A stretch of DNA of 64,000 nucleotides from Gammaproteobacteria bacterium 28-57-27. Lineage in GTDB: Bacteria; Pseudomonadota; Gammaproteobacteria; Halothiobacillales; Halothiobacillaceae. A program made the translations under genes and the position numbers. Location of the stretch: contig NCGK01000003.1 of NCBI GenBank assembly GCA_002281735.1, forward strand, positions 124,001-188,000, read 5' to 3'. The notes under the pieces were generated by a model. That model saw only the letters and a program-made list of their open reading frames with translations, made no database searches and was not told the DNA's origin. Shown piece by piece: positions 17,284-26,702 of the stretch; the first letter of the stretch is position 1, and each line of letters begins with the position of its first letter.

Positions 17284-17476
17284 TTACTTTTGAGCGCACA
17301 TGGAATTTGTTCCGGCATTATGCCACTACGTTGCGCGGAAAATTCCCCAGCAAAAGCCTGCCCCAGCAAAAACAAGTTCTATAAATTGGATTTATAGAAG
17401 TAAGCGTTGAGTGCAATGAGCGTTCCTCGTAGACTTGCAAAATGTTCTCAACCCTTAGCGAATGGAAATCCTCGTC

Positions 17477-18031
17477 ATGATGCAAAAAATCGAACAAATT
17501 TTTGAAAAAGCTCTGTGGGAAGTGCGTTTCGTGGTGCTTATCGCCGTTCTGGTGAGTGCGGTCTTGAGCTTTGCCATGTTTTATGTGGCGGCTGTGGATG
17601 CTTATTACACCGTGGTGCATCTTTTCCATTATGCTGACTCGACCTTGAACGTTGCAGATAAGCTTGCTTTGCGTAACAGCACGGTGACGCATGTGGTCGA
17701 GGTACTGGATGGCTTCTTGCTTGGCACGATTTTGTTGATTTTCTCGTTTGGTCTCTATGAGCTTTTCATCAGTAAAATCGACGTTGCGTATGAGGGTGAG
17801 GGCGCGTCCAATGTGCTCATTATCAATAACCTGGATGATCTTAAAAACAGGCTTGCCAAGGTCATCCTGTTGATTCTTATCGTTAAATTTTTTGAGTATG
17901 GCATCAATATGAAATTTACAACGCCGATGGACTTGCTGACATTTGCCGGTGGTATTGCACTGATCGGACTGGCGTTATTCTTGTCACACAAAGCGGAAGA
18001 GCATGGTCCGATCTTCAAGTCGAACCACTGA
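17477..18031 (+). CDS. UPF0114 / YqhA family membrane protein
   Basis: A 184-residue inner-membrane protein with about four hydrophobic segments (near 15-37, 70-92, 129-147, 153-173). The pattern FEKALWEVRFVVLIAVL, DGFLLGTILLIFSFGLYELF and VKFFEYGINMKF matches the YqhA/UPF0114 family of unknown function. Three ATGs are available (17462, 17477, 17480); GGAAA at 17464-17468 suits 17477. It begins a run of five closely spaced plus-strand genes with thioredoxin and export functions. Confidence 0.85.
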   Translation: MMQKIEQIFEKALWEVRFVVLIAVLVSAVLSFAMFYVAAVDAYYTVVHLFHYADSTLNVADKLALRNSTVTHVVEVLDGFLLGTILLIFSFGLYELFISKIDVAYEGEGASNVLIINNLDDLKNRLAKVILLILIVKFFEYGINMKFTTPMDLLTFAGGIALIGLALFLSHKAEEHGPIFKSNH

Positions 18032-18059
18032 TTAAACCAGGTCAAGGCGGAAACATTTC

Positions 18060-18584
18060 ATGAGCGCTAAAAACTCACTTATGGCAAGGACTTCCATGTT
18101 TCTTGCGCTCCTGCTTGCCTCTGTACTGGCTTCAGCCACGGCGTGGGCGGTTGAGTTTTCGCTGAAAGATACGCAGGGCAAAACCATGAATCTTGCTGAC
18201 GCAAGGGGCAAATTTGTGGTGGTGAATTTTTGGGCGACTTGGTGCCCGCCTTGCCGTGAAGAAATTCCGGAGCTGATCCGTTTCCATGACACGCACCAAG
18301 CCAAGGATGCGGTGGTGTGGGGGGTGAGCTACGAGAAGGTCGATAGCGCCAGGCTTGCAAAATTTGTCGATGAGCAGATGATCAGCTACCCGGTATTGCC
18401 GATGAATCCCGGCCAACCTAGCCCGTTTGGGGCGATTCGCGGTCTGCCCACGACTGTTTTGGTCGCACCCGATGGCAGCGTGGCGCGCACCCATTTAGGT
18501 GGTATCACGCACGAGATGATTGAGCGCTACATGCGCGAATGGTGTCAAACCCCGGCTGGAAAGGAGATCAAGGTATGTCGTTAA
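18060..18584 (+). CDS. Periplasmic TlpA/ResA-like thioredoxin
   Basis: A 174-residue protein with a cleavable signal peptide (hydrophobic 12-30, cleavage near TAWAV) and a thioredoxin fold with ATWCPPCREEIP, C62 and C65. The CPPC motif and the FSLKDTQGKTMNLADARGK lead-in are typical of TlpA/ResA disulfide reductases, which keep periplasmic cysteines reduced, often for cytochrome c assembly. It precedes and overlaps another thioredoxin-fold gene. The actual client is unknown. Confidence 0.88.
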   Translation: MSAKNSLMARTSMFLALLLASVLASATAWAVEFSLKDTQGKTMNLADARGKFVVVNFWATWCPPCREEIPELIRFHDTHQAKDAVVWGVSYEKVDSARLAKFVDEQMISYPVLPMNPGQPSPFGAIRGLPTTVLVAPDGSVARTHLGGITHEMIERYMREWCQTPAGKEIKVCR

Positions 18585-19126
18585 TGTCTTCTGTTGTACT
18601 GATGCAAAGGCGCCGTGTTGGCGCTTTTTTTATGTCGCTTATGCTGGTATCCGCGCCGTTAATGGCGGCGGACAGCGTATTTTTTGATGAAAACTTCGGC
18701 AATTTGAAAGACGAGTTGAGCACGGCCAAAAAAGAAGGCAAACAGGGAGTGATACTGTTTTTTGAGATGGACGAGTGCCCGTTTTGTCACAAAATGAAAA
18801 CCACGGTGTTTAATCAGCCGGATATTGCAAGCTACTTCCACAAGCATTTTCGTATTGTCAGTATCGACATCAATGGCGATGTGGACATGGTGAATTTCAA
18901 AGGTCAGGCCACCACACAAAAGAAATTTTCTTTCGAGGAGTACCGCGTGCGTGCCACCCCAGTGATCGCCTTTTTTGATCTGGAAGGTAATCTGTCCACC
19001 AAATTTACCGGGCCGACCCGCGATGCCAAGGAGTTCATGCAGCTGGGCGAGTTTGTGGTGAGTGGCGCTTACAAACAGCCGGGGATGAATTTCACCGTAT
19101 TCAAAAAAGCTCAAACCGCACCATGA
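18575..19126 (+). CDS. Periplasmic thioredoxin-fold protein, SoxW-like
   Basis: A 183-residue secreted protein (signal peptide to about 31, LMAADS) with a thioredoxin fold whose active site is MDECPFCHKM (C68, C71). FFEMDECPFCHKMKTTVFNQP resembles SoxW-type proteins linked to periplasmic sulfur oxidation; the name is tentative. AAGGAGA precedes the ATG at 18575, which overlaps the TlpA-like stop by 10 bp. Its own stop overlaps the TolC start (ATGA). Confidence 0.75.
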   Translation: MSLMSSVVLMQRRRVGAFFMSLMLVSAPLMAADSVFFDENFGNLKDELSTAKKEGKQGVILFFEMDECPFCHKMKTTVFNQPDIASYFHKHFRIVSIDINGDVDMVNFKGQATTQKKFSFEEYRVRATPVIAFFDLEGNLSTKFTGPTRDAKEFMQLGEFVVSGAYKQPGMNFTVFKKAQTAP

Positions 19127-20451
19127 GTTCTGCCAAGACGTGGTCACGTGCAGTCTTATGGGTTGCAGGTTTCAGCTTTAGTTGCGGGGTCTTGGCGGCG
19201 CCCCTTCCTCAGCCACTGAGCCTGCAGCATGCGCTGGCCTTGGCGGCGGATGAAAACCACTACGATCTTCAGTTGCGCGCGGCAGACATGGATGCAGCAC
19301 GCGCCGGGCTGCGCACGGCACAGGGTGAAAATGATCTGCTGGTCGGTTTTGAGGCGCGCGCGCGCTACATTGATGCTGCTGATCTAAGTCCGGATCAAAG
19401 TCATAACGACAGTGCAGCGGTGCTTGTAGCGCGCAAACGCTTGTTTGACTCAGGCCGACGCGGCGCACTTGAGCACGCCGCGCTCGCCACGATCGAAAGT
19501 GAGGAGCAGCGCACGGTGTTGGCACAACAGCAGCGCAAACTGGACGTGATGCGTGCCTTTTACGATGTGCTGTTGGCCGACCGTGTGTTCACCCTGGCCA
19601 ATGAGCGCATGGCCATCGCCTATGTGGATTTTGACAAGATCAAGGATCGACGTGAGCTTGGGCAGCTTTCCCAGGTTGATTTTTTGCGCGCGCAAACAAA
19701 TTATGAAGAGGTTCTGCGCGAGCGCAACCTGACTGAAGGTCGCCAACGTAGCGCACGGGTCAAACTGGCTGCCGCTTTGGGGGATGTGACTCAGCTTCCG
19801 GCCAAACTGAGTGAGCCTGCGCTTGAGGGGCTGGATGCGCGCAAATCGCCCGACATGGATACTTTGATTAAGACAGCCTTGGATACGAATCCGCAATTAT
19901 TGGCGCTACGCCATCAATTGCAGGCGTCCAATGATCGTGTCGCGGCTGCACGCGCCAAACGTATGCCGGTGGTCGATGCGGTGGTGGAGGGCGGAGCCTA
20001 TAACCGTCATGTGGGTTCGAATGATCCTTTCCGTGCCGGTTTGGTTTTCTCGGCACCGCTGGTGGTGGGCGGTACTTACGATGGCGAGCTTGCGCGTGCG
20101 GAGGCTGAACGTCGTCGTGCGCATGCCATGATCGTGCGCATGGAGGCGGAGTTGCGCCAGCGTTTGACCGAGCTCGTGCTGGATATTGATGTTTTGCGTA
20201 AAACCGTTACGGGCGACAAGGTGCGTGCGGATTACCGTGATTTGTACATGGAGCGCAGCCGCGCGTTGTATGAAATGGAAGTGAGCACGGATTTGGGTGA
20301 CAGCATGGTGCAATTGACGGATGCGCAAATGCGCGCAACGCGCACGCTGTACACGCTGAGTATGGCGTGGGCTGAGCTGGATGTACTGCTTGGCCGCCCC
20401 GTGGATCCTTTTGCAGCGACTACCCCCACGACACAGGGAAAAAACCCATGA
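19123..20451 (+). CDS. TolC-family outer-membrane efflux protein
   Basis: A 442-residue protein with a signal peptide ending near GVLAAP and two long helical repeats of the outer-membrane-factor fold (LSLQHALALAADENHYDLQL.. and DTLIKTALDTNPQLLALR..). No lipobox cysteine is seen at the cleavage site. It would form the exit duct of a tripartite exporter with the adaptor gene that overlaps its stop by four bases. No inner-membrane pump is encoded next to it. Confidence 0.88.
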   Translation: MSSAKTWSRAVLWVAGFSFSCGVLAAPLPQPLSLQHALALAADENHYDLQLRAADMDAARAGLRTAQGENDLLVGFEARARYIDAADLSPDQSHNDSAAVLVARKRLFDSGRRGALEHAALATIESEEQRTVLAQQQRKLDVMRAFYDVLLADRVFTLANERMAIAYVDFDKIKDRRELGQLSQVDFLRAQTNYEEVLRERNLTEGRQRSARVKLAAALGDVTQLPAKLSEPALEGLDARKSPDMDTLIKTALDTNPQLLALRHQLQASNDRVAAARAKRMPVVDAVVEGGAYNRHVGSNDPFRAGLVFSAPLVVGGTYDGELARAEAERRRAHAMIVRMEAELRQRLTELVLDIDVLRKTVTGDKVRADYRDLYMERSRALYEMEVSTDLGDSMVQLTDAQMRATRTLYTLSMAWAELDVLLGRPVDPFAATTPTTQGKNP

Positions 20452-21233
20452 ATTTCAATCGAATAAGTACGCTTAAGCCCCCGGTTTTGGCGGCGTTCAT
20501 GCTGCTGTTCGCGGCGCAAACCGTGCAGGCGGCCGAGCTTCCTGCCACCTTGATGTGGGCGGATCGCACCGCCTTGTCCTTGCCAATTTCAGGGCAAATT
20601 CAGGACGTTTATGTGTGCGCGGGCCAGACGGTACCGTCCGGCAGCCTCCTGGTTAGTTTGGATGCCCGTCGCTTGGATGCGCGGCTGGCCGAAGCGCGTG
20701 CCGGGGTTAAAGCGCTGGAGCGCAAGCACGCGGAAGCTCAGCGCGAAGCCAAACGTGCCGACGAGCTGTATGCGCGCACCGTTTTGTCCAATGTGGAGCT
20801 GGAAAAGGCACATATCGAACAACAAAAAACCGAGGGCGAGTACCAACAGGCGCTGGCTCGTCTAAAGTTAGCTGAAGTTGAGCGCGGCTACACACAGCTC
20901 AAGGCGCCCTACGATGCACGTATTCTGCAGGTCATGGCGCGCACGGGTGAATCCATCAGTGCATCCATGCAGGCACCAACCTTGGTCGAAGTGGCGCTAG
21001 CGAACACTGTGGATGCAGTCGCCATTCTCAAGCCGAATGAACTGCGTATGCTAAACCAAGTGTTGAAGTCAGGCGTGCCACTGACGATTGATGTCGAAGG
21101 GCAACGCGTGGTTGCAACGGTCGTGGGATTGGAAAGCTGGCGTGATGGTGATTATCGCTTGGTGGTACGCGCCCAAGCGCCTGCGCCTGAGGATTGGCTG
21201 GCGGGTATGAGGGCTAAGGTGATTACGCCTTGA
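20448..21233 (+). CDS. Periplasmic adaptor (membrane fusion protein) of an efflux system
   Basis: A 261-residue HlyD/RND-type adaptor. A signal peptide ends near TVQAAE; the first biotinyl-lipoyl half is ISGQIQDVYVCAGQTVPSGSLLVSLD, followed by a coiled-coil hairpin (about 70-135) and the second lipoyl half (YTQLKAPYDARILQVMARTGE). It is short for the family, with a minimal C-terminal region. ATG overlaps the TolC stop. A bidirectional terminator follows, so the operon ends here without a pump gene. Confidence 0.88.
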   Translation: MNFNRISTLKPPVLAAFMLLFAAQTVQAAELPATLMWADRTALSLPISGQIQDVYVCAGQTVPSGSLLVSLDARRLDARLAEARAGVKALERKHAEAQREAKRADELYARTVLSNVELEKAHIEQQKTEGEYQQALARLKLAEVERGYTQLKAPYDARILQVMARTGESISASMQAPTLVEVALANTVDAVAILKPNELRMLNQVLKSGVPLTIDVEGQRVVATVVGLESWRDGDYRLVVRAQAPAPEDWLAGMRAKVITP

Positions 21234-21240
21234 GCGGACG

Positions 21241-21274
21241 CGCGGCAAAAGTCCATGGATGGACTTTTGCCGCG
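21241..21274. terminator. Strong hairpin between convergent adaptor gene and proS
   Basis: Perfect 16-bp stem CGCGGCAAAAGTCCAT / ATGGACTTTTGCCGCG with a GG centre, between two convergent genes. It probably serves as a bidirectional terminator, though the T-runs are inside the stem rather than after it. Confidence 0.7.
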
Positions 21275-21284
21275 TTGACTTAGT

Positions 21285-23012
21285 TCAGCCCACTTGCTTC
21301 AGTCCCAGGCGCTGTTGCAAAAACTCGATGACCTGTTCCATCGGCACCATCTCGTTTTCAGCCGCGTCGCGCGCGCGGTATTCAAGCTGCCCGTTGGCGA
21401 TACCTTTTTCGCTGATGACCAAACGATGCGGAATACCGATCAGCTCCATATCGGCAAACATCACGCCGGGACGCAGTTCGCGGTCATCCAGTAGAACCTC
21501 GACACCGAGCGCGTTGAGTTGCGCTTCAATTTTCAACGCCAGAGCCATGCTTTCGGGCGATTTGGCGATATTCAGTGGCAGTATGGCAATCACAAAGGGC
21601 GCGAGCGCCATCGGCCAACGGATACCGCGTTCATCGTGGTTTTGCTCAATCGCAGAGGCCACCATGCGCGATACGCCGATGCCATAGCAACCCATGGTCA
21701 TCACTTGGCTCTGGCCTTGTTCATCCAAAACGGTGGCATTCATGGCGCGGCTGTAGGTATCGCCCAACTGGAAAATATGCCCGACTTCGATACCGCGCCG
21801 AATCGCCAAGGTGCCCTGACCATCCGGGCTGGGGTCGCCTTCGACCACGTTGCGGATGTCGGCGACATGATCGGGCTCCGGCAGGTCGCGCCCCCAGTTG
21901 ACCCCGGCGAGGTGCAGCTTGGGCTGGTTGGCACCGCAGACAAAGTCTGCCATCACGGCAACACTGCGGTCGGCGATGACGGGGATGGCAGCGCGGTCAA
22001 CACCAACCGGACCGAGGAAACCGGGTGGGCAGCCAAAGCCTGCGCGAATTTCTTCTTCAGTGGCGAGGCGGAAGTCAGCCAGGCCATCCAACTTGGCGGC
22101 CTTGATTTCGTTCAAGCTGTGGTCGCCACGCAGCAGCAGGGCGTGCAGTCGCTCGCCTGCCATGACCGCGATCAACTTGACGGTACGTTGCAGCGGAATG
22201 CCAAGCAGGGCGGCGACATCTTCACAGGTGGTCTGCTTGGGCGTATCAACCTGGCGCATCGACTCGCAGGCCGCCGGGCGCTCGCCTGCCGGGGGCAGGG
22301 CTTCGGCTAGCTCGACGTTGGCGGCGTAGTCAGAACTATCAGAGAAAGCGATATCGTCTTCGCCGGAGGAAGCGAGTACATGAAATTCATGTGAACCAGT
22401 ACCACCGATGCTGCCGGTATCGGCACGCACGGCGCGGAAATCCAGCCCCAGACGGGTAAAGATGCGCGTGTAGGCGGCGTGCATCGTATCGTAGGTGGCT
22501 TGCAGCGAGCTTTGGTCAATGTGAAATGAATAGGCATCTTTCATCAGAAATTCGCGCGCACGCATCACACCAAAACGCGGACGCACTTCGTCGCGGAACT
22601 TGGTTTGGATCTGATAAAAACACACCGGGAGTTGTTTGTAGCTTTGCAGCTCACGGCGCGCGTAGTCGGTAATGATTTCTTCGTGGGTCGGGCCAAAGCA
22701 GAACTCGCGGTTGTGGCGGTCGTGCATCCGCATCAATTCAGGGCCGTATTTCTCCCAGCGCCCAGACTCTTGCCACAGTTCCGCCGGTTGTACGGCAGGC
22801 ATCAACACTTCCAGCGCGCCCGCGCGGTTCATTTCTTCGCGCACCACGGCTTCGACCTTGCGCAAAACCCGCAACCCCAGCGGCGACCAGGTATACAAAC
22901 CAGCGGCAAGACGGCGGATCAAGCCGGCGCGCAGCATCAGCTGGTGGCTGATGACTTCCGCATCCGCCGGGGTTTCTTTGAGGGTGTTGAGGGGGAATTG
23001 CGAAAGGCGCAT
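21285..23012 (-). CDS. proS: Prolyl-tRNA synthetase (bacterial type)
   Basis: Charges tRNA-Pro. The 575-residue class II synthetase begins [20 protein letters not shown] and contains motif 2 ([14 protein letters not shown].. and [19 protein letters not shown]), the INS editing insertion (about 230-400) and motif 3 ([16 protein letters not shown]). The longest reading frame starts at 23096 and overlaps the next gene; the conserved N-terminus begins at the ATG at 23012. Confidence 0.96.
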   Translation of the reverse strand: MRLSQFPLNTLKETPADAEVISHQLMLRAGLIRRLAAGLYTWSPLGLRVLRKVEAVVREEMNRAGALEVLMPAVQPAELWQESGRWEKYGPELMRMHDRHNREFCFGPTHEEIITDYARRELQSYKQLPVCFYQIQTKFRDEVRPRFGVMRAREFLMKDAYSFHIDQSSLQATYDTMHAAYTRIFTRLGLDFRAVRADTGSIGGTGSHEFHVLASSGEDDIAFSDSSDYAANVELAEALPPAGERPAACESMRQVDTPKQTTCEDVAALLGIPLQRTVKLIAVMAGERLHALLLRGDHSLNEIKAAKLDGLADFRLATEEEIRAGFGCPPGFLGPVGVDRAAIPVIADRSVAVMADFVCGANQPKLHLAGVNWGRDLPEPDHVADIRNVVEGDPSPDGQGTLAIRRGIEVGHIFQLGDTYSRAMNATVLDEQGQSQVMTMGCYGIGVSRMVASAIEQNHDERGIRWPMALAPFVIAILPLNIAKSPESMALALKIEAQLNALGVEVLLDDRELRPGVMFADMELIGIPHRLVISEKGIANGQLEYRARDAAENEMVPMEQVIEFLQQRLGLKQVG

Positions 23013-23068
23013 GAAAAAAACAACCTTGAGGTAAAAGGGGGAGAAAGACGAAGGCGGCGGATTGTGGA

Positions 23069-23413
23069 TTAGAACGTGTCGCCGTTCCAGCCCCAATGCT
23101 GGGGCTTCGCTGATGCGAACTCGATATAGATGCGTGCGGGATCAATGTGGAGTTGCCGCTGCAACAGGCTACTGAGCGCGGCGGCAAGTGGCGGAATCTG
23201 CGCGTCGGTCAGTCCGATACTTTTGCACTCAAGATAGGCGCATGGTACGTCGCTGCCGGCAAAGCACATGCTTTGCCCCGCATCAACTTTGACCATAGCC
23301 CATTGTTCCGGCTTGCCAAGTTGCGTGGAGGCCAGCGTCGACAACTGTCGAGCGGTGAGCATTTCCTGTGCGTTATCCAATTTCACATTGGTGTACAGAC
23401 TTATCAATGGCAT
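23069..23413 (-). CDS. MIF / phenylpyruvate tautomerase family protein
   Basis: A 114-residue protein of the macrophage-migration-inhibitory-factor fold. The catalytic proline is P2 (exposed after Met removal), and the C-terminal [20 protein letters not shown] is the family signature including the ring-stacking NGDTF end. Family members tautomerise phenylpyruvate-like enols; the bacterial role is unclear. Its end lies 57 bp before proS on the same strand, and the DUF4124 gene ends 6 bp upstream of its start. Confidence 0.85.
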   Translation of the reverse strand: MPLISLYTNVKLDNAQEMLTARQLSTLASTQLGKPEQWAMVKVDAGQSMCFAGSDVPCAYLECKSIGLTDAQIPPLAAALSSLLQRQLHIDPARIYIEFASAKPQHWGWNGDTF

Positions 23414-23418
23414 GGCGG

Positions 23419-23874
23419 TTACTCGCAGTATTCCTTCATGCGGGTACGCTCGTCGTCCATCATTTTCTGGCGTTCTTCTTCCGGCACGCGCTGCATCTGG
23501 CCGTCGGCTGTTTGGGTCATCAGGCGTGGGCTGGCTTCAAGTTGCTGCAGGCGGCTTTGCGCATTCTGGCATTGGGCGGCAATCTGCTCGGCTGAGATGG
23601 TGAGTATCTTCTCTTTGGGTTTTTCAGCCGCAGCATCTTTCTTGGTTGGGTCTTCAGGCTTGGCTTCGGGCGCTGTTTCAGATGCTGGTGCCGATGTCGT
23701 ACCGGACGAGTAAATCAGCGGTTTGATTTCTTGGCTCTTGATGTTTTTGGGCGGTTCGGCACCAAAATGAGTCACGCCCTGAGCATCCACCCATTTATGG
23801 ATGCTGGTTTCGGCCATGAGCGGGGCGCTTGCCAAAGCGATTGAACACGCGAGTGATGCAAAAATGTGACGCAT
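23419..23874 (-). CDS. DUF4124 domain secreted protein
   Basis: A 151-residue exported protein: signal peptide (MRHIFASLACSIALASAPLMA), then a DUF4124 segment (ETSIHKWVDAQGVTHFGAEPP, a short beta-rich module), a low-complexity Pro/Ala/Glu/Lys linker and a charged C-terminal helix with two cysteines. Function unknown. The frame extends to 23922, but GGAGTCC just upstream supports the ATG at 23874. Divergent from the D,D-carboxypeptidase gene. Confidence 0.82.
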   Translation of the reverse strand: MRHIFASLACSIALASAPLMAETSIHKWVDAQGVTHFGAEPPKNIKSQEIKPLIYSSGTTSAPASETAPEAKPEDPTKKDAAAEKPKEKILTISAEQIAAQCQNAQSRLQQLEASPRLMTQTADGQMQRVPEEERQKMMDDERTRMKEYCE

Positions 23875-24002
23875 AAGGACTCCGTTAAATAAGGGGTGAA
23901 TCATTAGGGTTTGAATTTTCAAGGGTGCGCGCAGTGTTCTTGAAGGCTAGAATGTTGTCGGTAACTTTTCCACCCATCGAAAATACGTCGAAACTACGAA
24001 TT

Positions 24003-25214
24003 ATGCAAAATACTTTCCGCCGCTTTTTGACTGTGACAACGCTTGCTTTCGGGCTTAACGGATACATTCAGGCTGCTCCAGCCACACCATCGCCTGCTCC
24101 GGCGGCCATGCCGGCTCCGTCGATTCCAACGCCCATGAATATGCCTGTCCCCAGTGCACCGACCCTGTCAGCCAAGTCTTATGTGCTGATGGACTTCAAT
24201 AGCGGGCAGCTTTTGGTTGAAAACAACCCTGATATGCGTGTGGAGCCAGCCAGCATCACCAAGCTGATGACCGCTTACATTATCTACGCCGCCATTCAGC
24301 GTGGTGACTTGAAGCCTGACACGTTGGTGAATATCAGTGAAAAGGCTTGGCGCATGCAAGGTTCCAAGATGTTCGTGCGTGTGGGTACGCAGGTTACGGT
24401 GGACGATCTGCTTAAAGGCATGATTATTCAATCGGGCAACGATGCCACCATTGCCTTGGCCGAACACATTGCTGGTAGCGAAGAAGCTTTTGCGGCCATG
24501 ATGAACCACGAGGCGCAGCGTTTAGGCTTGACCGGTACACACTTTATCAATTCGACTGGTTGGCCGGATGCCAATCATTACAGTACGGCGCGCGATGTGG
24601 CGCATCTTATGGCGGCGGTGATTCGTGATTTCCCCGAGGGCTACAAACGTGAAAATGAAAAGGAATTCGTGTGGAACAATATCAAGCAGATCAATCGCAA
24701 CCGTTTGTTATGGCGTGATCCCAGTGTAGATGGAGGCAAAACAGGGCATACCGAGTCCGCAGGATTTTGCCTGGCGGCTTCGGCACAGCGCGAGGGGATG
24801 CGCCTCATTTCAGTCGTGTTGGGCGCGAGCAGCGATGCGGCGCGGGCGGAACAGACCGCAGTGTTGTTGAACTATGGCTTCCGTTTCTTTGAAACCCGCT
24901 TGGTGCGCAAGGCGGGAGATGTATTGGAAGAACCGCGTATCTGGAAGGGCGCAGAAAAGACAGCCAAGCTGGGCTTGAATCAAGATTTTTATGTCACTAC
25001 ACAACGCGGCAAGTTTGAGCAGTTGAATCTTGTTTTGGATATCACCCCGAATTTGAGCGCGCCTTTGGCACAAGCTCAGGTGGTAGGCGCATTGCGTGCC
25101 AAGCAAGGTGACAAGCAGGAAGGCGAAGTCCCGGTCGTGGTGCTGACGGCGGTGCCTGAGGGTGGTTTTATTCGCCGCATGACCGATAGCGTGATCTTGA
25201 TGTTCAAGAAATAG
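24003..25214 (+). CDS. dacA: D-alanyl-D-alanine carboxypeptidase, PBP5/6 family
   Basis: Removes the terminal D-Ala of peptidoglycan pentapeptides in the periplasm. A 403-residue product: signal peptide (about 1-24), a Pro/Ala-rich linker, then the penicillin-binding motifs SITK (S84, K87), SGN (144-146) and KTG (246-248), a PBP5 C-terminal beta domain, and a C-terminal amphipathic helix (RMTDSVILMFKK) for membrane attachment. The start at 24003 was chosen over 23925 because it begins directly before the signal sequence. Next gene is ybeD. Confidence 0.94.
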   Translation: MQNTFRRFLTVTTLAFGLNGYIQAAPATPSPAPAAMPAPSIPTPMNMPVPSAPTLSAKSYVLMDFNSGQLLVENNPDMRVEPASITKLMTAYIIYAAIQRGDLKPDTLVNISEKAWRMQGSKMFVRVGTQVTVDDLLKGMIIQSGNDATIALAEHIAGSEEAFAAMMNHEAQRLGLTGTHFINSTGWPDANHYSTARDVAHLMAAVIRDFPEGYKRENEKEFVWNNIKQINRNRLLWRDPSVDGGKTGHTESAGFCLAASAQREGMRLISVVLGASSDAARAEQTAVLLNYGFRFFETRLVRKAGDVLEEPRIWKGAEKTAKLGLNQDFYVTTQRGKFEQLNLVLDITPNLSAPLAQAQVVGALRAKQGDKQEGEVPVVVLTAVPEGGFIRRMTDSVILMFKK

Positions 25215-25327
25215 CATCCAGACTGTCCTCATCACTTTTTCACATACCTTCGAGCTGTGGTATGCACGGCTCGAAGGTTTTGTTTTTACAGGTCATGGAG
25301 CGAGATTAATCTCCGGGAGGATTTGGT

Positions 25328-25609
25328 ATGAGTTTTTGCGCACTGGATGACAACCCGCCGCCGCTGGAATTTCCCTGCGACTATCCCATCAAGATTATGG
25401 GTGAGGCTACGCAGGATTTTCATGTGGAAATGCTGAGTCTGATCCGCTGTCACGCCCCCGAGGTGTGCGAAGCGGATATCAGCATGCGCGCCAGCAAGGG
25501 CGGCAAATATGTATCGGTCAGTATCCAGCTGCGCGCCCAGTCGCGTGAACAGGTGGATGCCATCGTGATTGCCCTGCGCGAGCATCCGAAGGTGTTGGCG
25601 AGTTTGTAA
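25328..25609 (+). CDS. ybeD: UPF0250 / YbeD family protein
   Basis: A 93-residue small cytoplasmic protein of the DUF493 family: PPLEFPCDYPIKIMGEA, then a ferredoxin-like alpha-beta region (GKYVSVSIQLRAQSREQVDAI) ending LREHPKVLASL. Function unknown; in gammaproteobacteria it lies between dacA and lipB. Here dacA is adjacent, but lipB is 3.76 kb away. CCGGGAGGA just upstream of ATG is a good ribosome-binding site. Confidence 0.9.
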   Translation: MSFCALDDNPPPLEFPCDYPIKIMGEATQDFHVEMLSLIRCHAPEVCEADISMRASKGGKYVSVSIQLRAQSREQVDAIVIALREHPKVLASL

Positions 25610-25683
25610 TCCCCAAGTAAAGGGGCTCACGCTCGTGTCGCGTCTGTGCTGGGTTTGCCGCACGGGTTTGTTTGAAATGAATA

Positions 25684-25866
25684 GGACTTACGCAGAATGG
25701 CGGTTTTACTCCCTCTCCCTTGATGGGGGAGAGCGTAGCGAGGGGGCTGCTGGGGAGAGGGTGGAGTTGTGGCATAAGCCTATGTTTTAGCTGATGCTAT
25801 TGCCCCCTCTCCCCAGGCCTCTCCCGCGAGGGGAGAGGGAGCTAAATCTACGTTTTGCGTAAGTCT
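25684..25866. mobile_element. Complete long MITE (about 183 bp), GGACTTACGCA ends
   Basis: Terminal inverted repeats AGGACTTACGCA at the left and TTTTGCGTAAGTC at the right. The interior has CCCTCTCCC..GGGGGAGAG hairpins and the section AAGCCTATGTTTTAGCTGATGC. The right half is repeated at 5444-5536, and the last 40-50 bp resemble 29104-29157. There is no ORF; mobilisation would need a transposase in trans. Confidence 0.8.
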
Positions 25867-25873
25867 TAATAAA

Positions 25874-25903
25874 AAAGACGCTGCTTAAAAAGTCAGCGTC
25901 TTT
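25874..25903. terminator. Terminator of the Spy-like gene (bidirectional form)
   Basis: AAAGACGCTG-N10-CAGCGTCTTT, a perfect 10-bp stem with A-run on one side and T-run on the other. Read on the minus strand it ends the 25961-26470 gene. Confidence 0.85.
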
Positions 25904-25960
25904 ATTTATGAATGCAGCCGGAACACGTTCTGCCTGTCGCGTGCGTCCGGTTAAGCGCGC

Positions 25961-26470
25961 TTACTGCGCTGTGGTGTTTGCCGCTGCAACACCTTGTGCC
26001 GCCGCACTTTGTGCTTCTGCGCGGATCTTGGTGCGCAGTGCGTCACGCTGAGGCTTCAGCTCCTCGTGCAATGCCTTGTGTCCGGCGCGCTCCTTTTGTT
26101 CGCAACTGCGAACGTCCTCACGCTTCTGTGCCTGCTGAATGCAGGTGTCGGCCTCCTGCAAAAGGGCGATACGCCCCTGATGGCTGCGTGACTCCAAGCG
26201 CTTGAACTCGGCAAGCAACTCGCCCTTGAGCTCACCCTTGAATGCGTTGTCTCGATCACCCCGAGGATGATGACCACGGCATTCGCCGCGCGACCCCATG
26301 TGAGGGGGTTCACCATGGAAGCCCATGCCAGGCTCCATACCTGGTGCCATGCGGGGTTCGCAGTTGGGCTCCATTTCGTTCGGCTCGCCTTCGGCGCGAG
26401 CCGTGGTTGATGCGAGCAATAGACCGAGCAGAAGCGCCGGGATAAGCAGGGTTACGTTACTTTTGGTCAT
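25961..26470 (-). CDS. Spy/CpxP-like secreted protein (putative)
   Basis: A 169-residue exported protein: signal peptide (TLLIPALLLGLLLASTTARA), then a Met/Pro/Gly/Glu-rich segment (MAPGMEPGMG.., HMGSRGECRGHHPRG) and a long charged helical region with LLAEFKRLESRSHQGRIALLQEAD and two cysteines. The overall layout resembles envelope-stress chaperones of the Spy/CpxP type, but no LTxxQ repeat is seen. GAGGAC precedes the ATG at 26470. Its position directly downstream of a BaeSR-like pair on the same strand suggests that it may be a target of that system. Confidence 0.5.
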   Translation of the reverse strand: MTKSNVTLLIPALLLGLLLASTTARAEGEPNEMEPNCEPRMAPGMEPGMGFHGEPPHMGSRGECRGHHPRGDRDNAFKGELKGELLAEFKRLESRSHQGRIALLQEADTCIQQAQKREDVRSCEQKERAGHKALHEELKPQRDALRTKIRAEAQSAAAQGVAAANTTAQ

Positions 26471-26702
26471 GATAATGTCCTCAATGTCGTCGATAGATAC
26501 GGTTTTGCTGGACGAACCTGAGGTTCGAGCCTGCATCCAGGGGGCACCAAACTAGCGCTGATTCAAATCAGCGTTGTTTTCTTGACTCCCTTGATGTGCA
26601 TTCTGCACGGCGAGTGTGCAGAAGCTTCGACGCTTTTGTGGAGACTTTATGGACATTCCGCAGTGGCGTTCTTTCCGACGCCCGAGCCAGCCTATGCCGA
26701 TG

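Larger units (their letters stand above)
25610..25960. other. Gene-free gap holding a complete MITE and a terminator
   Basis: About 350 bp between ybeD and the Spy-like gene. It contains the complete long MITE (25684-25866) and a hairpin terminator (25874-25903). No gene is seen; short frames here translate the MITE. Confidence 0.8.
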
